A DNA stretch of 64,000 bases, taken from contig FN648493.1 of assembly GCA_000310025.1 (NCBI GenBank), positions 126,018 to 190,017 on the forward strand, in the 5' to 3' direction. The number at the start of each line of letters is the position of its first letter. The stretch's first letter is position 1. Below the pieces are notes generated by a model that saw only the letters and a list, made by a program, of their open reading frames with translations, searched no databases and was not told where the DNA came from. The translations under genes and the position numbers were made by a program. Source of the stretch: Ectocarpus siliculosus (lineage: Eukaryota > Sar > Phaeophyceae > Ectocarpales > Ectocarpaceae). This document shows, piece after piece, positions 24,701 to 34,540 of this stretch.

Positions 24701-27069
24701 GATGATCGCTAGAGCGTCGTACAGTTCGACTTCTCCGGACACTTGCGGGTCCAAAAAAAGCTTGTAGAATTGACTGCTAGGTCCCCTCGGGTACACGTTC
24801 TCCTGGTAGATGGGTGTATGGCGGGATGGAGAAGTGGGACGAGTGAGCATCTAGAGCGGTCGCGCCGCAGTCGCACAGCAGGTAGCCTAATTGGTCAACA
24901 ATACTGGTAGTAGAAAAGTCCATTCAAGCAACTGGCTCTGTCACGGAGAAGTTACGGAAAAGAGTCATTGTTGCTGCAAATAGTTTTTATGACGTGCTTG
25001 AATACATATCCGTTTCCTACTGATCAGAAAAGGAACATGTCACACAACAGAGGCAACGGGTGGAAAGTGGAAAAAAGCGTAAAATCAACCCCAACATTCG
25101 AACGGTTAAGTAAACCACCTGTCCATGCGACACACCAACGCAGCCATACGTCAAGCATTGAGATAAAACACCACCCGCAACCTCGCGGGCTTGCGAAGTG
25201 AGACCCCGGCCATCAAAACGGCACACAAATGCTTGATGTTTGCCTTGCAGCGACCGACAGACATTTTTAGGAGCTCGGGGACGCAGTACGCTGTATATAC
25301 AAGCCTTGTCATCAAATCATTTGGCAATGGAAGCTAAAAAATGCATGACCCCGGGGGTGGTAGTCAGCGGGATGCGTAGAGGTGGGGGGGAGGGTGTTTT
25401 TCAAACAAGATAAGGCATTGACCTGACCGCAACCCGTACGGCGCCCTACCACCTTGTTGGATCCAGCGAGTGGGACTACGACGGCGACCAGTAGATTATC
25501 TGCTGCTGCCGAGAATGTCACTGCGAATCTACCGGCGCAGGATTTGCGTAGAAAACACGCTTTTAAAGTATCTCGTGCGCGTTGTTGAACAAAATTTCCG
25601 CAAGTGTTGAACGAACACACAGCGTTATCAATGTTGGCCAAATGCTTGCAATTACAGGGAGCGCGGTGTACTTCACCTGGCAAAACTGTACCTAGAAATA
25701 CACCAGACGCAAAACGCAGAGGTTCGTGGACAGAACAAGATGCACAACCCAAAGTGCGTCAAGGGCTGCTGTGTTGATATATCTTCGTCTCGCCCAATGT
25801 GGAATATGCAACTACTTCTTTCTGAGATGGGAATATTTACAGCGGAGGACGTCATTGTGTAGAACTCCATCCATACCGTCCCCGTCATGACACGACACCG
25901 AGTTTGTAAATGATCACGCCCAAACAGAAGAGAGGGGAGCGTAACTGGGTTTGGGCCAGACCAGCTGATTATTGTACTCGTAGAGAGTCCCGATTGTGCA
26001 CCAAAAAGCACCCTTGGGAAAGATATCGTGGATATCTCCAATTCACTACAACATGCTGGCGCAGCAGTTTGACCTATAAACAATCCACCACCTTCTACGT
26101 GGACATTTCCCGCCGTTTTCTCTCAGTTTGATAAAACTGCCACTTCAGTCGTCGCGGGGTGACTGCTCCGCGTTATCTTGTTTTTCAAATTTTTCCCGCA
26201 GCTAAAACAAAAAGCTGGTACTGGCAAAGATATATAGCTTCGGGTGTTAGTGCAACAAGAAATCGTCAAGCTCGAGATACGCGTTGATACTCGTACAAGG
26301 CCATCGTGGTGAGTATGGCCTCTTTACACACATGAGCTCACGTAGTTTTGCATGAAGCGGGAAAAAACCAATCATCAAATGTTTCTCGTGCGCATCGCAG
26401 CTTTCGCCCTTCTCAAGCGTGATAGTCTAGTCCTTTGATTTTTTTACCAAAAAAATATTTGTGTGGACGGTTTGTGAGGAGCACGGTAGTACCAGACAAA
26501 ACAATCAACCAACACACTAAAACACCGACAACCAGTCTCGAACAAAACAACCGGCGACATTTCTTTCCCACAATAGTGCCGTCGAATACTCAATATTCAT
26601 GACCAACCAATCAAATGCAACCCGACAAGCATACCTCTGCCGTTAAACCAGCGCTGACGACCTTCGTATGCCGAAAACACATGGAAGCCGCCTTGGGTAC
26701 TTTCCTCAGCAGCGCATGTTCATTCACCGCCTCCGCATAATAAATGACCAGATCCGTATACCGCACGTTTAGCGGCGAACAGTTGGTCGGCCACAACCGC
26801 ATTGCATCGAAAGATTCACCCACGTCTCCATCATACATAGGGACCACCACCGCCAGCTTCCGACCTGCCCCCGCCTCCCACTCTCCGCTCTCAAATGATA
26901 TATTATTTTGCTGGCCTCCCAAACCGCCGAAAAGATGGATGGTGCCGAGCAGCGCCAAATTGGCCACACCGCAGCATAACGCCACCACTATGAACGCGGT
27001 GGAGACGCTACTGCGTTTACAGTGCATGGTGATGCCTTGTCGGAGGACCACGATTGCCCTTTTCAACAT
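3716..27069 (-). CDS. Multidomain type II membrane glycosyltransferase-like protein, 22 exons
   Basis: No single open frame shows this gene; I assembled it from conserved-looking segments joined at GT-AG sites. Exons (high to low): 27069-26635, 24802-24650, 19917-19791, 19356-19287, 18843-18750, 16667-16553, 16073-15906, 15005-14752, 14371-14311, 12388-12184, 11786-11591, 11026-10969, 10615-10542, 10262-10083, 9402-9245, 7727-7523, 7149-6979, 6456-6309, 5849-5744, 5154-4987, 4287-4185, 3892-3716. Lengths sum to 3426 nt (1141 aa plus TGA stop) and every junction keeps phase. A 25-residue hydrophobic segment near residues 24-48 suggests a Golgi-type signal anchor. The C-terminal domain has a DSD motif (residues 924-926), typical of sugar-nucleotide-dependent transferases. 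An alternative upstream Met lies at 27165. Least certain are exon 9, the exon 8 donor (14764 is possible), and the starts of exons 14 and 15. Substrate unknown; a Golgi role is inferred. Confidence 0.78.
5182..5500. repeat. Foldback element with telomere-like repeats in its loop
   Basis: Arms 5182-5247 and 5433-5500 are inverted copies (shared AGGGCAGATGGGAAGCGCC, TGCCCTCAAG). The loop holds GGGTTAGGGTTAGGGTTAAG and variants at 5301-5349. It lies in intron 19 of the glycosyltransferase-like gene. Confidence 0.75.
5301..5349 (+). repeat. Interstitial TTAGGG-type repeat
   Basis: About seven degenerate TTAGGG-like units in 49 bases. TTAGGG is a telomere motif reported for many eukaryotes; here it is internal, inside a foldback. 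Confidence 0.8.
6307..6308 (-). other. GC splice donor (GC-AG intron 18)
   Basis: The exon ends ATTACAG and the intron begins GCAAAA. The next exon begins at 5849 after TTGCAG. A GC donor is needed to join phase 1 to phase 1; nearby GT sites break the frame or drop conserved-looking residues. Confidence 0.6.
9245..12388 (-). other. Exons 10-15: middle domain (residues 493-782)
   Basis: Recognisable segments are GEICVFVPGYLEFLAETNH and FMPGVRV (exon 10), GTKLIYYMSPGQ and FTSKDTHSSRGDL (exon 11), a 58-nt exon 12 ending in LIL, FNAPSFTYGTDLILPAG (exon 13), a charged exon 14, and SVWDIPLVKPHFSC (exon 15). All phases agree. The exon 14 acceptor (10262) and exon 15 acceptor (9402) were picked to keep phase. 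The domain is probably a further lumenal, possibly transferase-like, unit. I cannot name its family. Confidence 0.6.
14311..16073 (-). other. Exons 7-9: cysteine-rich region (residues 332-492)
   Basis: Exon 7 has spaced cysteines in CTTSCG, CDDTCW and HHCG. Exon 8 continues with CRLCYTDGE, MCDTKRPPEALEC and ECSKK, and exon 9 adds CWKGLYVC. The pattern suggests a small disulfide-bonded lumenal module between two larger domains. Exon 8 ends at a GTAACA donor (14752), or less likely at a GTGCGC donor 12 bases earlier in the transcript; both keep phase. Exon 9 (61 nt) is supported only by its splice signals and by fitting the phases on both sides, so it is the weakest exon of the gene. Confidence 0.55.
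17036..17832. mobile_element. TIR element (MITE-like), 797 bp, TAA target duplication
   Basis: Ends are inverted repeats of ~45 bases (GGTCGGTCTTAACG... with the shared core ATCAGATCTCGAAATCACATT), with TAA at 17033-17035 and 17833-17835. A 3-bp TWA duplication is typical of PIF/Harbinger elements. It lies in intron 5 of the glycosyltransferase-like gene and encodes no transposase. Confidence 0.75.
20840..21588 (+). mobile_element. LINE remnant, 5' part (reverse transcriptase)
   Basis: Weak but specific RT blocks appear in shifted frames: KIWEIGSRREMWTEKFQSKV (about 21033-21092), then the classic GVAHGCTLSPDI motif near 21103. The rest is full of stops. It is interrupted at 21589 by the 1.84 kb repeat, and its continuation is at 23446. 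Confidence 0.6.
21597..23437 (+). repeat. 1.84 kb interspersed repeat, left copy, with 8-bp target duplication
   Basis: This copy lies in intron 2 of the glycosyltransferase-like gene and inside a LINE remnant. It is flanked by the direct repeat CATATATA (21589-21596 and 23438-23445), consistent with a transposed unit. The inverted copy at 27581-29289 is very similar along its whole length. The extra length here is two tandem ~66-base AT-rich units at about 22520-22660. No credible coding frame; 8-bp duplications are typical of hAT-type elements, but terminal inverted repeats are not clear. Confidence 0.85.
23446..24050 (+). mobile_element. LINE remnant, 3' part (C-terminal zinc-like motif)
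   Basis: Near 23886 the frame reads ACPYGKEVESTTHVIEECEL followed by CRDEREALEE, the Cys-x-Gly-x-E-(H)-x-x-E-C pattern found at the end of many LINE ORF2 proteins. Orientation matches the 5' part at 20840-21588, so one LINE was split by the insertion of the 1.84 kb repeat. Confidence 0.6.
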
Positions 27070-27580
27070 CGTCACCTGTCGAGACTCGAACAAAGGCACA
27101 ACAGAGAATAATGAAGACGGGTGAGAAAAAAACACATTAAAACGTTTGGTTTTTACCCATGTCAAAAAATTATGGTTGATTTCCGCTCCGGGAACTATGA
27201 AATACCCAGAAGTCAGTTCGATGGCACAGAAGAAGGCAGGTCACAAAGGGTGTTTGTGTTGTGCCAGAGCGCCTGAAAGACGATTTCCCATCATGAAATC
27301 ATGATGCTCTCTTCGGAACCGTACTGGACACCGGGACATGGCCGATCCAAAACTTTTAAAACCAGAGGTCTAAGTAGCTTTCTGGTGATGTACAACCCCC
27401 GAGAGTGAGTTTCCAGTGTGAGGTATGGTTTCGTATGCACACGCGAAATATAAAAAACAGGAAGCATTGCCCCGGCAGAGAAAGACGAGTCCCGGTGGTT
27501 ACACAACAGAGAGCAGGTAGAGCTGAAACGGTGTGGTATCACGGAAAGTTGATCTTCCTTGTTTATCATGTTGTATATAT

Positions 27581-29289
27581 ACTCACAGGATGGTCATCGT
27601 GACGTCATACATTTCTTGCTATTAGTATGGGAAATAAAGAAATAAAAGGACGGGTCGATTTTTGTGTTTCTACAGCAGCATGGACCAGACGCCGACAGTA
27701 CATAGAAGTCGTCCGAGTGTAGACTTAGTTGTGCTGTCACAGCATCTTCCACGCACTTCTGCCAGTGCTGGTTTGTTGATTGGAGTCTTGTAGGTCGAGA
27801 TAAAGCAGTGAGATTCTCGGGGTGTGGAGGCAAAAGTGAACCGGAGCAAAACATTTCATGCATAGCTCGATTACTGCTGTGTTTTTGCAACAGCAGTATG
27901 GACTAGACGCCGAACGACGTACGCGTACTACGGCAACGACCTAACTGGATGGGATACTTCCTGCCACGGCGAACCACAGTACAGTGCGATGCAAACATCC
28001 GTTCGTGTGTCGTGCGGCTGCCACATGTGTCCCCATGTGTCAGACGACAGGTACACGTAGAGCTCTCGCCATGTTGTCGTTACCGCGCAGGAGGACCCCT
28101 CGGAGATCTTCCACATGGTGCTACAACGACAGCAGTACTACTGTACATAGATGTCGTAGGAGAGTGGAGTTGTGCTGTCACGGCATCTGCCACGCACTCT
28201 CCTACCGGTGCTTGCGTCGATTGGAGTCTTTTAGGCCGAAACACAAGAGTGGGTTGGGTTCCCGGGTTGTGGAAGCAACCCTGCCTGCAACGACAGAGAA
28301 GGCGGTGTTCTATGTCTCACGGTATCCCGCTCAACTTTTTTCTTTTTGTTCGACATGTGGTTGCATATTCCTTTGCCACTGCCGAAACAGACCGCTGGAT
28401 CTTTACGCAGTCCATCTTTCGCATTTATCATTTTACACCGAACGACGCAGGACGGGTCGACCTTCATCATTGTTGATGTTGTTGTTGTTGTGTCTTCACA
28501 TGAAAAACCGTTTCGATCTCTCTCTACCCAGTACCTTCATATGTCCGTACTTGTGGATTACCTGTTGGAAATTGCGGGAATCCCTTCATTCCGAGAGAGC
28601 CATAGGTCGGCATCCGGCCTTTTCTTTTTTGTATGCACTTTTCTTCTTGTGAATTTTTGACGTTGCCCTTGCCATCGTCGCTTAAGTATTTGTGTCGTCA
28701 AACCTTCTCAGCCGGCCTTCAAACTTCTTGTTGATAAGTCTCCGTGGTAACTTCTCCGCGCATGAGTCATGTGCGGTTATGACCTGCGCTTTGACTTTCA
28801 CGATGGGTACTTTACCTCCTCCCCGTCTTGCATTGCTGAGTACCTGCGTTATATGGAAGGATCGTTCCACGACGCAAACGTCGACGTCTCCTTTTTCTTT
28901 TTTTCCTTCGCACTCCTTCCTTGCCGCGGTTTTCACACCGACCTCGAACTTCGAACGTGGGGTGCAATTTCCTCTCTTCGTACCTTCCTCGTCGGCCTTC
29001 TCCATCGTTATGTACATAATGTATCAATGTACAAGTATACCTCGATTTTTCGGCTTTTCGACCTATAGACAAGACTACGGACTGACATTGATTTCCCTTT
29101 CACCCCCGACGGGACCGCGCGCTCGTCGAGTGCCGAAATTCTTCACCACTTCCTTGCCTCTCCCAACAACGTCCCTTCTTCCCGCCCCTACAAATCATCT
29201 CCCGTTCTTCTTCCCTTCCTCCCGGACAATCACCACCATCCGTCCTGGATGTTGGCCCCCAGCCCCATTGGCCAATCCTTAACCCTAGT
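27581..29289 (-). repeat. 1.7 kb interspersed repeat, right copy (inverted relative to the left copy)
   Basis: This is the same repeat in reverse orientation, beginning with the complement of the left copy's end (ACTCACAGGATGG) and ending CTTAACCCTAGT. It sits ~400 bases upstream of the glycosyltransferase-like gene's first exon, so it occupies the promoter area. No clear target duplication was seen. Long open frames inside (for example 27984-28652) follow the repeat in both copies but have no protein-like features. Confidence 0.85.
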
Positions 29290-29916
29290 AACGATATAGC
29301 GCAGTCTACAGCTGCACCTTCGAAAACAGCAGGTCAGCAACAGCAGTGTTCACAGTATTACAGAAGACATATGCCTACAACCTTGCAGCACTTGCGGCAA
29401 TTGATGATGCCGTGAGATTGGCGAGCATGCTCAAGCTCACAACAAAGCAAGTTAAGTCGAAAGCTGTGGCGTACGACAGCAGTAACAACAATCAATCTAC
29501 AATTGTCCAATCTTCCTTGCTACAGCTGTAGAATATTCGCAACTTGAAGGGTGTGTGTGGCATAAACGTAATGTAGTACGTAACCATCCGTGCGGTGACA
29601 ATACACGATGCACATACTCCAGTTCGCGTTGCTTACGCTAGAGAAGGCGACAGGATGCATGCATGCACTACTGTACCTACAACGCCGCATACCACATAGT
29701 ACGGACAGTCTGTCGATGTCTACCTACAGATGAGACCATGCGGCAAAAAAAAAGTCTGTGCTAGGTACTACTTTAAGCTTGTACTTCAAGGGTGTGTGTC
29801 ATGATTTGTGAGTTGACGTTCTCCAAAATCTCGTCCACTTGAGCTGCGTGATTCTTTAGAGATCACAGTCCCTTTAAGTCCCTTGCGTAGACGCGCCCGG
29901 ATGCAGGAGATTTAGC
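29290..29916. other. No gene identified
   Basis: Only a 61-codon plus-strand frame (29346-29531, Ala/Lys/Ser-rich), with no family I recognise. The rest is noncoding, between the right copy of the 1.8 kb repeat and the Helitron area. Confidence 0.5.
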
Positions 29917-30187
29917 CGTATTTCACAGTGCTGTAACTCGGCTCGCCCTTGGAGTCTAGAGCTCGCGACAGGGGCGCTGTGATCGTGAGAGTGGCACGCC
30001 CACGTCGGCGAAGACGTCCGAAAAAAATGTTTAAAACCCGTTTAGGGTTAGTTAAAACCGATTTGCCGCACCGCAACGTCTAGCTCAAAATGACTGAAAT
30101 AGGAGTTGCGTGCATTCACCGTGCTGTAACTCTACTCGCCTTTGGAGTTTCGAGCTCGCGACAGGGGCGTTGTGATCCAGAGACTGG
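29917..30187. repeat. Direct repeat pair of ~85 bp
   Basis: GTGCTGTAACTC-x-x-CTCGCC...GGAGT...GAGCTCGCGACAGGGGCG occurs at 29917-30000 and 30103-30187, period ~187. It lies downstream of the Helitron helicase (minus strand) and may be part of that element. Confidence 0.7.
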
Positions 30188-30401
30188 CCCGCTGTATTGT
30201 TGCAGAACCCAATGGCCACGCGCAGACACACGCTAATCCTAGATTGCGACACGCAGACGACACTCTGGCACGCGGACAAACTCGCCTCGCAAAAGGCAAT
30301 CGACACACCTACACCCAGGACAGTCCTATATGGCGACACGCAGCCAATAGTCTCGACCACCAATAAGTGACAACGACCGCACCCAATGATACGCGAACGA
30401 C

Positions 30402-30600
30402 TAAGGAAGGGACGAACTCCCACGCGTCCGACGCAACAAAGGTCATTCACACAGCAGGCGTGTACCTACGGTAGCACGCAGGCACATGCACTTCGTTCAT
30501 GGTGCCGATTACGCGAAGGCGACACGCTTAGGTCCAAAGGAACGATAAACTCCCACGCGTCCTAAGTAACAAAGGACAGCAGGCGTGTAACAACGCACGC
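30402..30600. repeat. Diverged direct repeat next to the Helitron
   Basis: AACTCCCACGCGTCC followed by AACAAAGG and CAGCAGGCGTGTA occurs near 30416 and again near 30548. This is noncoding sequence between the Helitron helicase end and the repeat pair at 29.9-30.2 kb. Confidence 0.55.
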
Positions 30601-32460
30601 TAGTGCGCAATTTGCAACTCCGACAAAACGATGGCTAGCGCGTAGCTCACGCACAGAGGAAGCTGCAATCGTGAGAAAGCAATACCATTGCTGCCGACTT
30701 TAGTCTTGAAGCGAATGCGTGGGATGAGAACGAGCGTTGAGAGACCGTCTAGTAGTTCTACATGCACAATTCGTGTTTGAGTATCCACGAACGATAGCCT
30801 TCTGACCATTGACCAAGCCCTGCTTGAAGTTTATAGGTTTCGTGTGATCATGACAATGCAGTTCAGTTTCAAATCCAAATCATGGGGCGGTACACCAGAA
30901 ACGTCAGTAGCGTGGAGGTCAGCTGCGGCAACGAAACCCAAACCGTCGTCAGTCGCGTCAGGATCGACGGTGTCACAACGGTATGCTGTGAGAAGGTCTC
31001 CTGGAAGGATGTCAAGGACGTGTGCGTTAATGGTGTCTATGGTAGCGTTGGTTGACGAAAGGATGGCTCTAGCCTTGAACTCAGTCGGGTCGGCGTTGAG
31101 AATGTCCGGATACACGAAATTGATCAATTCTTCAAAAGAGTCTGTGTTGTCAAGGACGAATCGGTCAGAGGCTATGTTTGGCATGCTATGAACGTATGCT
31201 AATGGCACGGCATCGACGCCGTCGTCTGTTGTAACATGCGGTTGGGTACCAACACCGATATTTCGGACGAACGCCGCGTACGCTGCGTCCTCTCGATCGC
31301 GCTGCGATATGGTAAGACGCATACGTTGTACATGTTTCCAAAGCGGACTAGAAATGATGGACGCATCATTTGTTTCCGCGGGCCCGCCATGTTTGACGAC
31401 AGGCCCTATCTGGCGTAGATCACCGCTTAGCAAGATATTCTTTCCTCCCATGATCATGTTATTGCCCATAAGATCTTGGAGTGTAAGATTAAGAGCTTCG
31501 ACAGAAAAACGATGGCTCATTGGGATTTCGTCCCAAACAATAAGGTCACACTTACGTAATACTTCTGCTCGTTGCGACTCAGCGGAGATATTGCACGTTG
31601 CACCGCTGACATTCTTTTCATCCAGTGGTAGTTTGAACATGGAGTGCACAGTCCACCCACCAGGTAGTTGGAGACCTGCGATGCCCGTACTGGCAACACA
31701 AAGGGCTAATTTACTGAGTGATCGTAGGTGGGCGCATGGTACGCTCTCCGTGTGTGTCTTACCCGTCCCAGCAGGCGCGTCTATCATGAATACGTTAGAC
31801 GATCCTGATGACACGCTGTTAACCACGCTATCGTAAACATGACGTTACTCGACGGTGAAGTTTGGGAGATGCTCGGCAACAAACATGCGCATTTGCTCCG
31901 GATTGAACATGTGCTTGAAACGAAAGTATTCTGTGTCTCGATGGATTACGGCAGGCAGTCCAACGATAACGTTCGTTCGTCCATGGTGCTGTAACCCGAG
32001 ATCGATTTCGCGAAGGGCGGTGTTATCGGCATCCAGATCGGTCATGGACATGCGCCAATCTGATGTAACGTCCTTATTGAAATGCTCCCAAAGAAGGTTG
32101 GCAGGGGCTCCGTCAAGAATGAGCATAAAAAATAGCTGGCGCAACTGTCTACCCAGCAAGCGCCACGCGGCTTCATTGAGCAGCTGAAATGTATCGCGCT
32201 GAACGGCAGGCCTCTATTTCATCGCCGTCGCACAGGATCTTAGCCTTGATAAAGTCCGCGCCATTGTTAATGTATTTGTAAAAGTATTGAACTACTGCCG
32301 CTGCTGTAAAGACGTCAAAACACATGTGGCAGTTGTTTTGGAAAGCAGCCAAATGTTGTACGGAGCGATCCACTGGTTTGTGGCGAAAGACTCTAGGAAA
32401 TTGCCATTACCTTTGTGCGCGAAAACCCTAACTAAGAAGATCCGGACACCACCTAACGCA
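30600..32460 (-). mobile_element. Degraded Helitron: Pif1-like helicase region
   Basis: A Helitron-type helicase runs on the minus strand in pieces. The upstream part has WIAPYNIWLLSK, then in another frame NCHMCFDVFTAAAVVQYFYK, then after a second shift EAAWRLLGRQLRQLFF. The helicase core (31826-30831) has Walker A APAGTGKT, Walker B LIVWDEIPMSH and LLSGDLRQIGPVV. An in-frame TAA at about 31845 separates the two. After a further stop, LVLIPRIRFKTKVGSN and LPLCVSYALA (30809-30600) are the usual C-terminus. At least two frameshifts and two stops make it dead. The Rep (HUH) domain is not in view, and I could not place the 5'-TC or CTRR-3' ends. Confidence 0.88.
30831..31826 (-). pseudogene. Helitron helicase core
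   Basis: 331 codons open, with the Walker A, Walker B and motif III sequences of Pif1-like Helitron helicases and a later LNCIVMITRNL (equivalent to the LxxGxxVMLxRN block). The start shown is only the first Met after an in-frame TAA; the domain really begins upstream. Helicase motifs look complete, so this copy may not be very old, but it cannot be translated as one chain. Confidence 0.85.
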
Positions 32461-32525
32461 CCTCATGCACCGCTCATTAACCGAACCCCGATGGATTCCG
32501 AAAAAGGATATCATGCTGTCGAACA

Positions 32526-34445
32526 CGTGCAAATAGGTATGTGCGACACACGTGTAAATAGGTATTATAGGTATTGTTGGGTGTGACAGAGAGAGATAGA
32601 GAGAGACAGAAAAAGAAAGAGATACAAAACAAAGGAGAGAGTGAGAAGGCAGGGAAAGACACACAGACACACAAAGAGACACAGAGACAGACTAAGAGAG
32701 AAACGGAAAAAAAATAGAAAAAAGTTGTACCGCCCATTCCGACTCTGCTTCCGATTCTGCTTCCGACTCTGATTCCGAGAGAGGAGAGAGCGAAAAAGCG
32801 CCGAAGAGAGAGAGACTGAGAGACTGAGAGTGTCCCTCGCGACGGGAAGGACGGCGAGACAGCGAGGCCGGAAGAGAAAAAAGAAGGCAGAGACCAATGG
32901 AATGGTATTGGAGAAGACCGTAGCGCTCATCGGACCGAAGGAACTGCCCTCCGAGCGACAAAATTGCGAAAACTGCAAAATGCGAAATGCTGGCCTGTGA
33001 GCGCTCGAACGGTCGGGACTTTACTCTGAAACCAAGTGATTAAGCGTGGTGGCCTGAGAGCGCTCGAGAGAAAGATCCCTGGCCCACAGAAAATGTTGCG
33101 ATTCTAGGAAAAAGATAAACCAAATAAAGATTCCGGAAAAAGATATTCACATGAGAAAAGATAAAGATATGTTATTCATATGAGAAAAGAACCGCACACA
33201 CGTGCAAAATATGTGTGACACATGTGTAAAAATTATAGGTATTATTGTGTGTGTGTGACAGAGGGAGATAGAGAGAGATAGAAAAAGAGAGACAGGAAAC
33301 AAATGAGAGAGGGAGAAGGCAGAGAAAGACACACAGACAGACAGAGACGGAGAGAGAATCACAGATACAGACAGAGAGAGAAACGGGGAAAAAATAAATA
33401 TACCTGGTACCATAAAAATAAAGTTAGTTGCCGCCCATTCGGACTCTGGTTCCGATTCAAATTCCGAGAGAGGAGAGAGAGAAAAAGCGCCGAAGAGAGA
33501 GAGAGAGAGCGTCTCTCACGATTCGACGGACGGCGAGACAGCGAGACCGGTAGAGAAAAAAGAAGGCAGAGACGAACGAAATGGCATTGGAGAGGACGAT
33601 AGAGCACATCGGACCGAAGGAACTGCGCTCCGAGCGTCAAAATTACGAAAACTGCAAAATGCGAAATGCTGGCCTGTCAGCGCTCGAACGGTCCGGACTG
33701 CACTCTGAAACCAAGTGAATAAGCGTGGTGGCCTGAGAGCGCTCGAGAGAGCGTTTCCCGGCCCGGAGAAAATGCTGTGATTCTAGGAAAAAGATAAATG
33801 AAATAACTGATAATGAGAAAAGAGCCGCACACACGTGCAAAATATGTGTGACACATGTGTAAAAATTATAGGTATTATTGTGTGTGTGTGACAGAGGGAG
33901 ATAGAGAGAGACAGAAAAAGAGAGACAGGAAACAAATGAGAGAGGGAGAAGGCAGAGAAAGACACACTGACAGACAGAGACGGAGAGAGAATCACAGATA
34001 CAGACAGAGAGAGAAACGGGGAAAAAATAAATATACCTGGTACCATAATAATAAAGTTAGTTGTACCGCCCATTCGGACTCTGGTTCCGATTCAAATTCC
34101 GAGAGAGGAGAGAGAGAAAAAGCGCCGAAGAGAGAGAGAGAGAGAGCGTCTCTCACGACTCGACGGACGGCGAGACAGCGAGACCGGTAGAGAAAAAAGA
34201 AGGCAGAGACGAACGGAATGGCATTGGAGAGGACGATAGAGCACATCGGACCGAAGGAACTGCGCTCCGAGCGTCAAAATTGCGAAAACTGCAAAATGCG
34301 AAATGCTGGCCTGTCAGCGCTCGAACGGTCCGGACTGCACTCTGAAACCAAGTGAATAAGCGTGGTGGCCTGAGAGCGCTCGAGAGAGCGTTTCCCGGCC
34401 CGGAGAAAATGCTGCGATTCTACGAAAAAGATAAATGGAATAATT
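32526..34445. repeat. Tandem array of three ~633-675 bp units
   Basis: Units begin near 32526, 33201 and 33834. Each starts with a CACACGTGCAAAT-like block, then a TGTGTGTGTGACAGAG and GA-rich purine tract, a CGCCCATTC...GACTCTG block, a CGGACCGAAGGAACTGC block, and an end with GGAAAAAGATAAA. Units 2 and 3 are nearly identical (period 633); unit 1 is more diverged (675 to unit 2). Long frames within are low-complexity Ser/Leu or Arg/Glu and are not genes. Confidence 0.9.
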
Positions 34446-34540
34446 GTTATCATTGTGATAAGGCGCGTTTTATTTTTATCAATTTGTTTTCAGGTTTGGG
34501 TTGTACACAGGGTGTGTTAAGTTTTTTATATTTTTCTTAC

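Larger units (their letters stand above)
16553..27069 (-). other. Exons 1-6: signal anchor and N-terminal domain (residues 1-331)
   Basis: Exon 1 encodes a short basic N-terminus, a hydrophobic stretch (FIVVALCCGVANLALLGTI) and the start of a globular domain (KLAVVVPMYDGD). Exon 2 carries LYDALAIIEADVTI, which reads like the core strand and acidic motif of a transferase fold. Exons 3-5 carry FWMKGSTL, MWHIIGHLNGNAIY and WATIADFPYTWPLWQRF, and exon 6 carries TLFVHGSNSRGG. Joins are phase 0, 0, 1, 2, 0 and the last exon ends in phase 1. Intron 2 (24649-19918) is long because it holds a LINE remnant and a 1.84 kb repeat. A second, N-terminal glycosyltransferase-like fold is my inference; I know no experimental function. 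Confidence 0.7.

Noticed and set aside
27984-28652. 222-codon plus-strand frame in the right repeat copy (and its mirror at 22613-23038)
   Set aside because: Present only because the repeat is conserved between copies; composition is Cys/Arg/His-rich noise and the frame breaks between copies.
32477-34277. Ser/Leu-rich frames on the minus strand and Arg/Glu-rich frames on the plus strand in the tandem array
   Set aside because: They are translations of GA/CT-rich repeats.
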